A DNA stretch of 64,000 nucleotides from Monarcha castaneiventris obscurior. Lineage: Eukaryota > Chordata > Aves > Passeriformes > Monarchidae. Both the position numbers and the translations under genes were made by a program. How positions within the stretch are numbered: the stretch's first letter is position 1; every line of letters starts with the position of its first letter. The notes under the pieces are model-generated. The model had not been told where the DNA came from. It saw nothing but the letters and a program-made list of their open reading frames with translations, and did no database searches. The DNA is taken from positions 826,649 through 890,648 of the forward strand of contig JAMPIT010000699.1 in NCBI GenBank assembly GCA_026261815.1, written 5' to 3'. Below, one piece after another: positions 1 through 9,809 of the stretch.

Positions 1-1657
1 CTTTCAAGGCAGCACACAAACTTCCTTGTTGCATGAACAAGAGGTCCAGTCCTCTCCTGTTCTGCAGAACTACTTCAGAGAGAGAGGAAACTGATTTCTC
101 TAGAAAGGAGATGGATTTCTCGATCCTCTGCAGGTCCTCATCGATAGTCAGTTGTAGCTGAGACAGTCCTTGGTGTCGGGTCGCAAGAGCTGAGATACCT
201 GTGGCTGTTCCAGCTGCTCCCAGGCCGAGCAACATTGCAATAGTTACACCTGTTATTAGTTCTCTTTTGTGGAGTCGGCCGGGTTTTTCAAAAAGGTTGT
301 ACACCTCTTCATCTGAGTGGTACAGGACCCTAGGGACAATTAGAACTTGAACACAGAAGTCAGTGGAATCATTGAATTTGGCAAGAGATACACAAGGACT
401 CACTCCAGATCGCTGACAAACCCACATCCCAGATGCAGACGGAACCACCCACTTATTCTTTTTGTTGGGCTTGGCTACTTTGGTGCAGATGTTGCCTTTC
501 TTTGCTAAGGTCGCATTGCCAAAACATCTGCCCTTGCCCGTGACCTGACTCAGGGTGATTCCTCTGCGGGGAGTATCCCACCTGCACTGGTGAGGTGCGT
601 CGGCTGTGGAGTAACTGAAAGGGATATCTAAAGCAACTCCTTCGTAAAAAGGAGGTTTGACATCATAGCAAAGCCAGCAGGAATCGGTTAGGTTCGGGTT
701 GGATTCATTTAGGGATAAAAAGGTAGCTTTTAACATATGAAAAACTGGATCTGGGTCAGATCCGGTTAAACTTATTTGGGAAGTATCTGCATGACCGATT
801 AGGGTATCAGTGACCTTTGTGGGCAAGGCTTTGGAGTGGGTTGTGTTTTTCCCTTTCAGCACATCTTTAATAACTTTGTTGGGCCCGACCGCCCTGGATG
901 CTCGTGGCTGAAGCTTAATAATTCTCACATTTACCCACTCTTTTGACCCTTGAATGACTACTGTCCACGTCCTGCCTGTGGCCTAACTAGGGTGATTTGG
1001 CTGTAAAACGGTCATGTTATAGTCAGTGCACCTCCGAGATTTAGTGAATTTATGACGGTTTCGGTAAAACTTTTTTTGGAAGATAGCAGGTTGCTTACAG
1101 CCGGTGGGTGCTCAGGTGAATTGTAAAAATTCATCGGGTCTTTGAGGCTCCCACCCAGGTCCTGATGGTCTGGCGTCTGTAACAATGGTTTCACAGCCCC
1201 AGTATCCACAATACCCCCACCCCGGGTAATTGCAGTACTTCTTTCCTGGGTTTGAGGCTGGGCACCAATAGGATAGATGCATATGTGTAACACGAGGGGA
1301 ATAGGGGTTTATTCTTGGCTTTCCAGGGAACAAATCAGTAACACGGATCACAAAAGATGGGGTGTTTGGTGTGGTGGTTTCTTTGAGCACCTTGTCATTT
1401 GACAGGTGTTGCATGACCCACCTGAACGGCTGATGAGAGTAATGGTTTGAGCTGGCTTGTCCTCTGGTAACAAGCCCTAACAGCAAAATTACACAGAAAC
1501 ACTGTTGACGTCTGGGTCTCGCCGGTACAGAACTCTTTGGTGCTGCTTGACGGCTTGGAGGTCTGTCACTTTCTTCTGGAACAGGGGTGTACGCATTACG
1601 GGGGCGTCTCACGAGCATGTCCTGCAAACAGAAACTCACAATTTTTATTAGTCTCAT
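1..1657 (-). pseudogene. env: ERV1 envelope gene, gamma-type, frameshifted, 3' end outside window
   Basis: The Env reading frame opens at 1657, overlapping the end of pol by about 60 bp, with a hydrophobic signal segment near residues 50-65. The frame closes at 1112, a second frame carries the homology to 1012, and the first frame resumes to the window edge, so two shifts disrupt it. Visible landmarks are a surface-subunit CWLC motif (668-679), a basic cleavage-like site near 275, a glycine/alanine-rich fusion-peptide-like segment near 200-240, and the LQNRRGLD immunosuppressive-type motif followed by a CAAL cysteine at the left edge. CWLC plus this motif typifies gammaretroviral-type Env. 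Known role of the family: receptor binding and membrane fusion. This copy is broken. Confidence 0.85.
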
Positions 1658-4208
1658 TCTGCTCCTTTTGAAGGTCTGGCTTTATTGATTTCAGTGGACA
1701 CCACCTGATTTTGTCCTCTTTTTTGACAGCTGCGTACCCTCGCCCTGTAAGCACCAACCTCCAGCCCCGTTCCCATTCGCCCAGCTCATTTTTGATTATA
1801 ACCTTCGGGCCCTCTTCTAGTGCTCGGGTGGCCCAATGTTTTTGAGTGGGACTGTTTATTTCATCCCCCCTACAGAACTGATTCAGTGCTAGCAAAGCAG
1901 TTGCTAGTATACGCGCCTGGTCCCCTGAGGGGATGGAGTTTTCAAAGCCTTCTGCTTTTGCTAGTACTTCTAGCTTGGTTTTCAGAGTCTGATTTGCTCG
2001 CTCAACAATAGCCTGTCCAGTGCTATTATATGGGATGCCTTGCACCAAGGTGATGCCCCATTTCGCGGCAAATTCTTGCACCGGTTTGGAGGTGAAGTTG
2101 GAACCGTTGTCAGTTTTGATTTGCTTGGGGATACCAAGCCATGCCATAGCTGTCAGCCAGTGCTGAATTGTGGCTTTAGAGTTGGTTTTGGGGTGCTGTG
2201 TGGCCACGATCACTCCGCTGTAAGTGTCCACTGTCACTGCAAGCCACGCTCGGGGCTTCAGCAGTTGGCATAGAGTGAAGTCCGACTGCCAGATTTCTGA
2301 GGGCTTGAGGCCTCTCGGGTTGACCCCACTGGACCATAGGGGTGACTTCTGGCAATGAGGACAGGTGGCTACTACATGTTTTGCGTCCGCTGTCGAGATC
2401 TTGCATCTCTTCGCTAGTGCTTTGGCTCCGATGTGGAGTGATTCATGCAATTGACGAGCTTTTTGCAATGTCCACACTCCCTTTGCTGTGGCATCTGCCT
2501 TGTCATTGCCGGTCTGGAAGTAACCTTTAATTGGATTGTGGCTGTTGACGTGAATGACAGACACTGTGCCCTGTCGCGAGGAGAGTGCTTCTTCCAGCAT
2601 TAGGGCTGCTGCAGATGCTGACACACCTGGTCCTGACATGGCTAGGCAGAGCCTTGCCACGAATATGGAGTCCGTTACTATGTTGAGGTGTTCCTCCTGG
2701 AAAAGTCCACACGCTAAGACCACTGCTGCTGCTTCCAGCTGCTGGACTGACAATGTAGGATCATATTTCTTGATGTAATGCCACTGTTCTCCCACCTGCC
2801 ACACCACTGCTGCAGTAGAAGTTGTGGAAGAGGCATCTGTGAAGACCGTCGGTCCTGGCAGTGGGCGGTCTGTGACCTTTGGTGGCATGTCTATGTCCAC
2901 AATGTCCAGTAGCTGAGTCCAGGGTGGTCTGGCGGCGTAGGAGATCTCTCCTCCAAAACCTGCGAGAGCAAGGGCTAGGTACTCTGGTATCGTGGTTGAT
3001 TCTGTCATTGGCTGCTTGCGGAAGGGCAGGTGGATTCTCGTCGGTTCAGTTCCTAGGTGTCTCAAGGCCAGTTTTCTGCTTTTCATGATGAGGTTAGCGA
3101 TGCATTTGATTCCTGGGGAGAAAGCACGAGCCGGTTTTCCAAGGACTACCCATTGGATCGGTCGGGACTTATCTGAAGGTCCTTGAGCCAGTGCTCCCAC
3201 TCCTCCCTTCGGTGTGAAGTGGACATATAAATCAAGCGGCATGCTCGGGTTCCACCTGGCTAAAGTGCCAGTGGACATCTGATGTTCGATGAATTCGAGG
3301 GAGCTCGCTGCTTGTGGCGTTAGCTCCTTGGGTTCCCAGGGATGCTTTCCTTTCAGGAGGTCATATAAGGGATCCATGACCTCAGGAGGGATCAGGACGA
3401 TGTTGCGGAGCCACTGCAGAGACCCCACGAGGCGCTGCATGTCATGAAGTGTCTTGATGTCTCGGCGGACCTTCACCTTGGGGGGTGTCACATAGGAATT
3501 TGTGATCCCCACTCCCAGGAAGGTCACGCAGGGTCCTTTCTTGATCTTTGCACTCGCGATCTCGAAGCCGTTTGCCTGGAGGGTCTCTGTAATTGTGGAC
3601 ACTAAGTGATCCACTTGGCTCGCTGATGGTGCAGCGACGAGGATGTCATCCATGTATTGGATGATGGTTGCATCAGGATAGGAATGTCGGACTGGCATCA
3701 GTGCCTTGTCCACGGTGATCTGGCATATGGTCGGGCTATGCACAAAGCCCTGTGGCAGCACTTTCCACTGAAAGCGAAGGTTGGGTCTGCTGCCATTTGG
3801 AGACACGACAGAAAAAGCGAAACGTTCTTTGTCCTCAGGGTGCAAGGGTATTGAAAAGAAACAGTCTTTGATGTCCAGCACTGCGCATGGCTGTCCTTCT
3901 GGGATGGCTGAGTTCATAGTCAACAGTGTTTGAACCGGGCCCATGGGTTTGGCTGTCTTGTTCACTTCCCTCAGGTCATGGATGAGGCGGTAGCTTTCTC
4001 CAGACTTTTTGGGGATTACAAATACCGGGGTATTCCAAGGGCTGACAGAGGGTTCTATGTGACCCTTTTGTAGCTCACGGTGAACTAGTTCTAGCAAAGC
4101 TGCCATTCGAGGCTCTGACAGAGGCCACTGCTCCACATAGATAATTTCTGATGATTTCCAAGTCAATTTGATCGGCAGCTGAGGGTGCACAGCAGTGGCC
4201 TTCATCAT
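1596..4208 (-). CDS. pol: ERV1 Pol: reverse transcriptase, RNase H and integrase, uninterrupted
   Basis: An open frame of 870 residues. Reverse transcriptase (about 20-290) has LPQG (151-154) and the catalytic YMDD (185-188). RNase H follows with FTDAS and a later TDS. Integrase has an amino-terminal zinc site (H/H, then CPHC), a DDE-type core with D in SDFT, D in TDNGSN and E in IVERAN, and a basic carboxy end. Family role: copies genomic RNA into DNA and inserts it. The start lies just after a slippery heptamer, so translation would normally come by -1 frameshift from Gag-Pro rather than from its own ATG. The intact length contrasts with the damaged gag, pro and env, and suggests a young copy or mobilisation in trans (inference). 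Confidence 0.9.
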   Translation of the reverse strand: MMKATAVHPQLPIKLTWKSSEIIYVEQWPLSEPRMAALLELVHRELQKGHIEPSVSPWNTPVFVIPKKSGESYRLIHDLREVNKTAKPMGPVQTLLTMNSAIPEGQPCAVLDIKDCFFSIPLHPEDKERFAFSVVSPNGSRPNLRFQWKVLPQGFVHSPTICQITVDKALMPVRHSYPDATIIQYMDDILVAAPSASQVDHLVSTITETLQANGFEIASAKIKKGPCVTFLGVGITNSYVTPPKVKVRRDIKTLHDMQRLVGSLQWLRNIVLIPPEVMDPLYDLLKGKHPWEPKELTPQAASSLEFIEHQMSTGTLARWNPSMPLDLYVHFTPKGGVGALAQGPSDKSRPIQWVVLGKPARAFSPGIKCIANLIMKSRKLALRHLGTEPTRIHLPFRKQPMTESTTIPEYLALALAGFGGEISYAARPPWTQLLDIVDIDMPPKVTDRPLPGPTVFTDASSTTSTAAVVWQVGEQWHYIKKYDPTLSVQQLEAAAVVLACGLFQEEHLNIVTDSIFVARLCLAMSGPGVSASAAALMLEEALSSRQGTVSVIHVNSHNPIKGYFQTGNDKADATAKGVWTLQKARQLHESLHIGAKALAKRCKISTADAKHVVATCPHCQKSPLWSSGVNPRGLKPSEIWQSDFTLCQLLKPRAWLAVTVDTYSGVIVATQHPKTNSKATIQHWLTAMAWLGIPKQIKTDNGSNFTSKPVQEFAAKWGITLVQGIPYNSTGQAIVERANQTLKTKLEVLAKAEGFENSIPSGDQARILATALLALNQFCRGDEINSPTQKHWATRALEEGPKVIIKNELGEWERGWRLVLTGRGYAAVKKEDKIRWCPLKSIKPDLQKEQNETNKNCEFLFAGHARETPP

Positions 4209-4214
4209 AAATTT
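4205..4214 (-). promoter_or_regulatory. Candidate -1 ribosomal frameshift site between pro and pol
   Basis: On the minus strand AAATTTA (4214 to 4208) is followed at once by the TGA that ends the protease frame; the pol frame is open in -1. The same heptamer-plus-stop design is known at the alpharetrovirus gag-pro/pol junction. I did not fold a downstream pseudoknot. Confidence 0.75.
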
Positions 4215-4495
4215 GTCATCCTAACTCCTAACAGAGCGAGGACGTCCCTTCCTATCAGGGGTGGAGAGTTTTTCAGAATGTAGGGATAGACTGCTATTGT
4301 CTGTTCTGGTCCCTTTTTCGTGTGGAGCGTTACAGCCACCAACTGGGTGCTTCTCCACGCCTGGGTCTGCCCCCCCACACCGTTCACTGGGGGGACTTCT
4401 TTGAAATGCCAGTGCTGGGGCCAGTGCGCTTGTGGGATGACCGTGCAGTCTGAACCCGTGTCTGCTCAAAACTGAAGCCCTATGGTGTGGGGATC
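4205..4495 (-). pseudogene. pro: ERV1 aspartic protease, interrupted just before the active site
   Basis: The carboxy-terminal half is open and ends with a GRDVLALLG segment typical of retroviral protease. The active-site motif reads ADTGSD near 4450-4465, but a TGA lies immediately upstream of it in the same frame. The upstream frame (4466-4963) therefore stops at the protease catalytic loop. Family role: dimeric aspartic protease that cleaves Gag and Gag-Pol. As read, no active protease can be made from this copy without readthrough. Confidence 0.75.
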
Positions 4496-5403
4496 CTGAC
4501 TGCCATAGAGGCGGCATGTCCCCCACACCATCAGGGGCTCCTTCCCTATGTTCATGGCCAGGGCCACCCAGGGACTCTGCCCTGGGGCGCCCCCTGCTGG
4601 CCCTGCGGCACAATCGCGGCTTGTGGCTGCGGTGGATGCGAGAGTGCTGCTGGCGGTGCTGCGAAATTCTGCAATTGCACCGTTTGCGGGGGTGCAAGGC
4701 TGGCTGTCTCCTGCGGGGGCATGAGGAATAGGGGCCCCCCACCCCACTGGGGGTTGGCATGGATGGGCCGCGTTGTATTCGCAGCGGGAGGAGGCTGAGT
4801 GCGGCCGGCCCGCCCCCTCCCTCTCCCGTTTCCCCGGGGGTGGTGCCGATCCCGCCCCCCGGGCTGGCCCTGCCTCCCGAGCAGCGCTGAGCACGGCTCT
4901 TGATCGAGCATGCGCCCTCTGCTGCTCTCTCGCGCAAGCGCGTTTGTAGCTCCCCCTTCCCACGTTTGCGTAACAGCAAACACTTCCACCCTTTGTTCGT
5001 TCCCGCCGGTCAGACCCTGGCCCCGCCCATCTCTTTGCTCGCCTGCGCCATGTTGGACAACATGGGGGGGGCGGGCGGCCGCTCCCGTCCCCTCCCTAGC
5101 CATTCTCTCGGTTTCCCTCGCCTCGTTTGCCAAGTCTTCCCAAAAGGACTTCGCATATTTTTGCGCTTCCAACATGGATTCGGTGGCTGGCGGTGGAGAG
5201 ACGGATGAGGAAACCGCGGGCGCTTGGGGAGTTTCCGCGGGGGGGGGTGGACCCGGCGGGCTCGGCGGCAGGGTCGGAGGGATCTCCGGGGGTCCCGGGG
5301 CGTTTGGGATTGGGGTTGGGGAGGGGGGAAGCGTGCCCGGTCCCCGCAGATCCGCGTTTTCTGATAGACCGTTCTCGGGGTCTGTTTGTGTAACTGCCCC
5401 CAC
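4496..5403 (-). pseudogene. gag: ERV1 gag proline/glutamine-rich segment; capsid and nucleocapsid absent
   Basis: Minus-strand frames between matrix and protease encode a proline-rich stretch (many PPSP, PPTL repeats), then a short charged helix-like part, then glutamine/proline-rich sequence. This resembles the spacer (p10-like) region of alpha- and betaretroviral Gag. I find no major homology region of capsid and no CCHC zinc knuckle, and the distance from matrix to protease (about 1 kb) is too short to hold them. The base composition is very GC-rich. An internal deletion is the simplest reading. Confidence 0.65.
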
Positions 5404-5445
5404 CCCTAGCTGAGGGGTAGCTAATAAACATGCACGCGCGGCTTT

Positions 5446-5712
5446 TCAGGTCTCTTGCTCCTCTATCGCCTGGCATAAAGCCGCTTCTACTTTACCCCAC
5501 GCTTTAAGATTTCTACCGCTCCCCGAAGATTTTGTATCTTCCACTAGAACGCTAGTACATTTCTCCCATATCTCTGGGTGTAAAATTTCTACAGGGCGTG
5601 CAATCGCCCCAAGCTCCAGAAGCCTTGCGATAGCAAGATAAAAGTCCTTAAGTTTGCATTTAATATTCCACTGTTTATAGAGTGTACTTACAACCTTTGC
5701 CACCGCTTCCAT
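5446..5712 (-). CDS. gag: ERV1 Gag matrix domain, 88 residues before a stop
   Basis: The frame starts at the first ATG after the primer site (about 150 bp leader). It begins MEAVAKV and keeps the helical, lysine-rich matrix pattern ending in EEQET, strongly reminiscent of alpharetroviral matrix. A stop at 5446 ends it, and the proline-rich continuation lies in another frame. Family role: membrane targeting of Gag. Truncated here. Confidence 0.75.
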   Translation of the reverse strand: MEAVAKVVSTLYKQWNIKCKLKDFYLAIARLLELGAIARPVEILHPEIWEKCTSVLVEDTKSSGSGRNLKAWGKVEAALCQAIEEQET

Positions 5713-5864
5713 GGTGACCGTGGGTCCTCTGTGGGGGCGTCCCCCCCGCCTGAAGTCAGCTTCGCTTGCTTCGGCCGCTGATCTTGTTCAGATGTGTCCC
5801 GCTGCCCGAGCTTTTCTTCTTTTAATTTTCCTTCGTTTTTCTTCTTTTAATTTTCTCCTTCTTT

Positions 5865-5882
5865 TCCCGGGTTTCGGCACCA
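5865..5882 (-). promoter_or_regulatory. ERV1 primer binding site, tRNA-Phe type
   Basis: The minus strand reads TGGTGCCGAAACCCGGGA, which by memory of tRNA sequences is complementary to the 3' end of tRNA-Phe at all 18 positions. It lies directly inside the LTR edge and fixes element orientation. Confidence 0.85.
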
Positions 5883-5886
5883 TTTA

Positions 5887-6655
5887 TGTCGCCCCTGAGG
5901 GCATGGTGATTTGGTTCCAAGGGTATCAGCACGGCAGCGTGGCCTATCCCGACGCTACTCGGTCCACAAGACACTGACACCAATGTGGTGGATAGTCAAA
6001 TGGCGTTTATTATCTTATCTCCTAAGGTTATATAGTCCAGGGGCTTCTCTAGTCAGGAAGGGGGGATTGTGGGATGGCTAGGGTTAGTATGGAGTGGAAA
6101 ACTACTGGGGTTAGTAAAGCTACATTCCTAAGGTGATACTTATCAGTGGGATGAAGGGGGGAGGGAGATTCCATGCTGTCCCTGCTTTCCGTCACACCAC
6201 GTAATCTTCCGTTCGCCTGTCCCTCACACCTCGCGTTGCCGGCAAAAACTCCCAACACTTCCTGGTTACAGAGCATTCTTAAAAGTCTTTCAGCCAATAG
6301 CAGTTGCTCTAAAGGCTACAGACAGCTGTTTCAACCAATCTTCTATATTGCACGTGCATTTGTTAAAACAATACTTGCCTGTTTTATACCTTATATAACA
6401 GTGCATAATATTCCATTATTACGCTTAACTTTTATCTTCTCTTGCTAAGCATTATTTTTTGCAAATTCTAAAAGTTCTCTCAGCTAGGCCTAGAACCATA
6501 AGCTTTTGTTCTTGTGCTCTTGTTCTATTAAATTGTATCTTCTTTCATATTTACTCAGGCGAAGCTGTTTCCTAAAATCTTTCTGCTTTATTCGTAAAAC
6601 CTGCTTTTGTTTCTCACCCTTAGAAATCCCTTTACCTTTATCTGTATTTCCTACA
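5887..6655 (-). repeat. ERV1 5' LTR
   Basis: Bounded by TG at 5887 and CA at 6654-6655 on the plus strand (minus strand starts TGTAGGAAAT). On the minus strand a TATATAA box (about 6035-6029) is followed about 20 bp later by AATAAA (6011-6006), then a short R/U5. The outer edge is inferred from the TG/CA rule, because the second LTR is not in the window. Confidence 0.65.
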
Positions 6656-6699
6656 GTTCTCCCCCAGGGCTGCCCTGGGTCCTGCTGCCATCCCCGGCC

Positions 6700-6819
6700 C
6701 CACAGAGCCGAGGGACAGGGGACAGCCAAGGGACATGGGACAGCTGAGGAACACAGGGCAGCCAGGGAACACGGCCTGGCCGAGGGACACGGGACAGCCA
6801 AGGGACAGGGGACAGGCAC
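6700..6819. repeat. GGGACAC/GGGACAGCC short tandem repeat (host)
   Basis: Imperfect copies of a roughly 15-18 bp unit (GAGGGACACGGGACAGCCAA type). The same sequence resumes at 7423-7452 after the inserted LTR, which shows the LTR landed inside this repeat. Confidence 0.75.
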
Positions 6820-7422
6820 TGTTATAAACGGTCTCTTGATGCTGCCAATTATCTGTAATCCTTTATTTAACAGTAACTGGGGACAAGTACAGGGAGTAGC
6901 CCAAATACCGTGAGCAGCAAGGCAGACAAAACAACAGTGCGGGCACAATGCCGGGTGCTCACTCAGCACACATGTTACCGCGGGAGAACCTGGTGGTGGG
7001 CACCAGAACCATTTCTATTGTCTTTGTCTCAGTTCATGATTGGCCAGTTCACTTTCAATCCCTTATTTGCATATCTGTTGTGATTGGCTCGTTTCATGGT
7101 TCATTCCTGACCAATCATTTGTCTAGGGGATTATTTCATTGGCTTTCCTTTTTGTCCAATCCGCGCCTCCCTTGATGATGCGAGAATGATGTCATGTGTA
7201 CAAAGAGGTGATGATGGTCCTCAGGGCACTCTCAGGAGCCTCCCCCTCCCCAAAGAAACCGCGCATGCCCAAACAAACTGCATAAACTCCAACACTAACC
7301 CAAACCTCCAGTTAACACAATCAACAGAATATTCTCTAAACTATCTCTAACAAGCTAACTTGACCCACCCCCTTAATTAATTTTATTTCAACTGTAACCA
7401 GTGACCAAAACACTTTTTAACA
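6820..7422 (-). mobile_element. Solo LTR, 603 bp
   Basis: Begins TG (6820) and ends CA (7422). Flanks are GGCAC (6815-6819) and GGCAG (7423-7427), a near-perfect 5-bp target duplication. The minus strand carries CCAAT-type boxes and an AATAAA (around 6867-6861), giving orientation. There is no internal coding sequence. Confidence 0.75.
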
Positions 7423-7449
7423 GGCAGGGAACACGGCCTGGCCCAGGGA

Positions 7450-8024
7450 CACTGTGCTTCAGCACTTAGGGCTGTTGTGCCTGGGGCGTTGCCCTCGGGC
7501 TCCCAGGACAGGCAGAGGGGGAGAATCCCCTCCAGGAGCTGTTGTTCGCTTTAAGTTTCGCTGTTGGACATTCCCACGGAGCCACCCGCAGTGGCTGGAG
7601 CCCGGCCGGTGCCCGGTGCCACCAAAGCCACCCCGTCAGTGCCCTCCTGCCCCGGGCAGGGCAGAGAACACTGAAGGAAAGGCTCGAGCTCGGCTCGGGG
7701 CAGGGAGAGGGCACTTCCCTGTCACTGCCACGGGCACCACAGACCCGGCCTGGGGAAAGGATTGGGATTTATGTCCCAGAGAATGCCAGCAGGGATTGCT
7801 TCTCATCTCACCGCTGTCATTTGATTGGTCATAAATTCCAGTCATTTCCCCATGGAATTCCCATGGCAATGGGCTGGGGGGAGATCCATCCACGGAATTC
7901 TCACCTGACTGGGATGAGAGTGGGACCCAGCCATGGAAATTCCACAGCAATTCCTGCATTCCCAAGTCCCTCATGCCTTAACCCCACATTCCCATAGGAA
8001 TTCCCCTCCCCCTCCCACACTCAC
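7450..8024. other. 3' flank of the class I pseudogene; part is duplicated inverted at 53.1-53.5 kb
   Basis: No class I alpha3, membrane or cytoplasmic exon is visible on either strand. The block 7500-7830 (for example the stretch around CCCCGGGCAGGGCAGAGAACAC) recurs in inverted orientation at about 53110-53480. No functional gene is supported here. Confidence 0.6.
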
Positions 8025-8533
8025 TTTTGTGCTCCGGAGCCTCCCGAGCGTATCCGATGTATTTGGGGAGCTCTTCCACACAGGTGTGTCCCAGGTAATG
8101 CTTCATCTGCTCTGCCATGATCCCTTTGGATTCCCAGCACCTCTGGGTGATCCGGGTGGCACCGTCGGACACTGCAAAGCTCCCGGATCCCAGCTGGAAG
8201 GAGATGAAATCCCACCTGTCGTAGCCGTACCAGTGGGATCCATGGATGCTCCATTGGACACAGCTGGAAACCACCCGCACTGTGGGGAGACCAGGGAATG
8301 AGGAGAGAATGGACCCATGGAGTCGTGTCCCAGCCCCACAGAGCCGCTTGCAGCTCCCTGGATTCCCATCCCAGCCCCACAGATTCCCCCCAATTCCCAC
8401 AGATCCCCCCAGTTCCCACAGATCCCAGCCCAGCCCCCAGCTCCCCCCAGCCCCCCCCGCTCTGGTTGTACCAGCCCCATCTCCAGTGCTCCAGGTCACC
8501 ATCGGCCACGTGCCGGTTCCTCTCCTTGAGCCA

Positions 8534-8671
8534 GGTCTGGCCATCCCAATATCCTGGGTCTGGCTATCCCAATGTCCCAGGTCTGGCTATCCCCATGTCC
8601 CAGGTCTGGCTATCCCCATATCCTGGGTCCGGCTTTCCATGTATCCTGGATCTGACTATCCCAATATCCCG
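8534..8671. repeat. 23-bp tandem repeat, six copies, inside the class I alpha1 exon
   Basis: Six consecutive 23-bp units of the form GGTCTGGCTATCCCAATGTC plus three bases. One unit corresponds to normal coding sequence (YWDSQT region of the alpha1 helix); the extra five add 115 bp, which is not a multiple of three. Confidence 0.85.
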
Positions 8672-8836
8672 GCTCAGCTCCCGCTGCCATCCCCGGTGCC
8701 TGCGGCTCCATCCGGCCCCGCTCGCTGCCGCAGCGCTCGGAGGGGGTCCCGTCCATGTTCCCCACAATCAAGGACTGGGGGACCCCCAGCCTGGGCTCTG
8801 ACAGCACCAATTCCAGGTACTGCAAGGCGTGGAGAA

Positions 8837-9640
8837 CTGGGTGGACACGGAGATTTGGGGCAGCTGGGGGGCTGAGAGTGAGAGTTTGGGCATCCAGGGG
8901 GGTTCCACAGGTCAAGAAAAGGGGGGACTTGAAGAGCTGGGAGAGCTGGGAAGAAGGTTCAGGGGCTCAGTCAAGGAAAGGGGGGTGCAGGGACTGGGAG
9001 AGGAGGGATGGGGTGTCCAGGGAATCCTGTGCCCAGGAAAGGGGGTGCCAGGGGCCCTCAGTGTGAGGAAAGGAGGGGCCGGGGGCTGGGAAATGCAGGA
9101 AGGGGGCCCAGGGGTCCCGGGGTCAAGGAAAAGGGTGGGGCTGGGGGCTGGGAGAGGGGGGTGGCCGGGTAAAGGTTGTGTTGGTGCCAGATAAGGGGGT
9201 GCAGGGGGGTCCTGAGGTCCAGAAATGGGGGATTCAGAGGGGCAAAGGGGTAAAAGGGCATCTCGGTTCTCAGGAATGGGGGTTCAGGGGGGTCTCAGGG
9301 CCGAGGAAATGGGGGGTCAGGGACTTGGAGAGGTAGAAGGGAGTTCCAGGGGGTCCCTGTGCCCAGGAAAGGGAGTCCAGGGTTTTCCAAAAAAGGGAGG
9401 TAACAGGGTGGGGACCCCCAGGATGTCCAGGAAGGGGGAGTTCAGGGGGTCTCCAGCTTTGCAGAAAGGTGAGGCTGGGGGCCAGGAAAGGCAGGAATGG
9501 GGGTCCAAGGCATTCCAAGGCATCCCAGGGTCAGGCACATGGGAAGTCTGGAGGATGGGAGACATGGGATGGCCAGGAAAAGGGGAGCAGGGGGGTCCTG
9601 ATGTCCAGAAATGGGGGATTCAGGGGGGTCCTGGTGCCGG
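8837..9640. repeat. G-rich minisatellite-like intron 1 of the class I pseudogene
   Basis: Plus strand is dominated by runs of GGGG with recurring blocks such as CAGGAAAGGGGGTGCCAGGG and GGGGGTCC. The unit is irregular, roughly 60-80 bp. There is no splice-compatible coding sequence. Confidence 0.65.
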
Positions 9641-9809
9641 GGTCCCACTCCCTCCTCGCTGCCCCCAGGAGCCCCCAGCCCCAGCGCTGGAGCCATGGCG
9701 CTGCTCCGGGCAGATCCCGGCGGCGCAGGTTGGGAGATGCGGCAGTGCCCGAGGGAGGGCGGGGGGAACGGGGGGATCACTTCCAGCTGTCCCCAGGGAA
9801 GGCTCTGCA

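Larger units (their letters stand above)
1..6655 (-). mobile_element. ERV1: 5' LTR, gag, pro, pol and most of env of a recombinant-looking provirus
   Basis: A minus-strand provirus enters from the left edge. Read leftward it has an LTR, a tRNA-Phe primer site, a gag matrix domain, a proline-rich gag segment, a protease, a complete pol and an env reaching position 1; the 3' LTR is outside the window. Gag-Pro/Pol organisation and the pol sequence are alpharetrovirus-like, whereas env is of the gammaretroviral type. Capsid and nucleocapsid are missing, so the copy cannot form particles by itself. Class assignment is by motif recognition only. Confidence 0.85.
8025..9696 (-). pseudogene. MHC class I heavy chain pseudogene (leader, alpha1, alpha2 exons only)
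   Basis: Minus strand. A leader starts at ATG 9696 (MAPALGLG). The alpha1 exon (about 8460-8836) shows LHALQYLEL, GVPQSLIVGNMDG, MAAGAEPGYW and a final WYNQS glycosylation site. The alpha2 exon (8025-8279) shows HGSHWYGYDRWDFISF, ITQRCWES, MKHYLGHTCVEELPKY and a GT donor. This is the peptide-binding platform of class I molecules, which present peptides with beta2-microglobulin. The alpha2 exon is about 20 bp shorter than usual. Alpha1 contains a frame-changing repeat expansion and lacks a clear GT donor, and no alpha3 exon follows. Loss of function is therefore likely, while family identity is secure. Confidence 0.85.

Noticed and set aside
4487..5413. Plus-strand open frames of about 70-170 residues
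   Set aside because: Opposite strand of the ERV1 gag spacer, explained by GC-rich composition.
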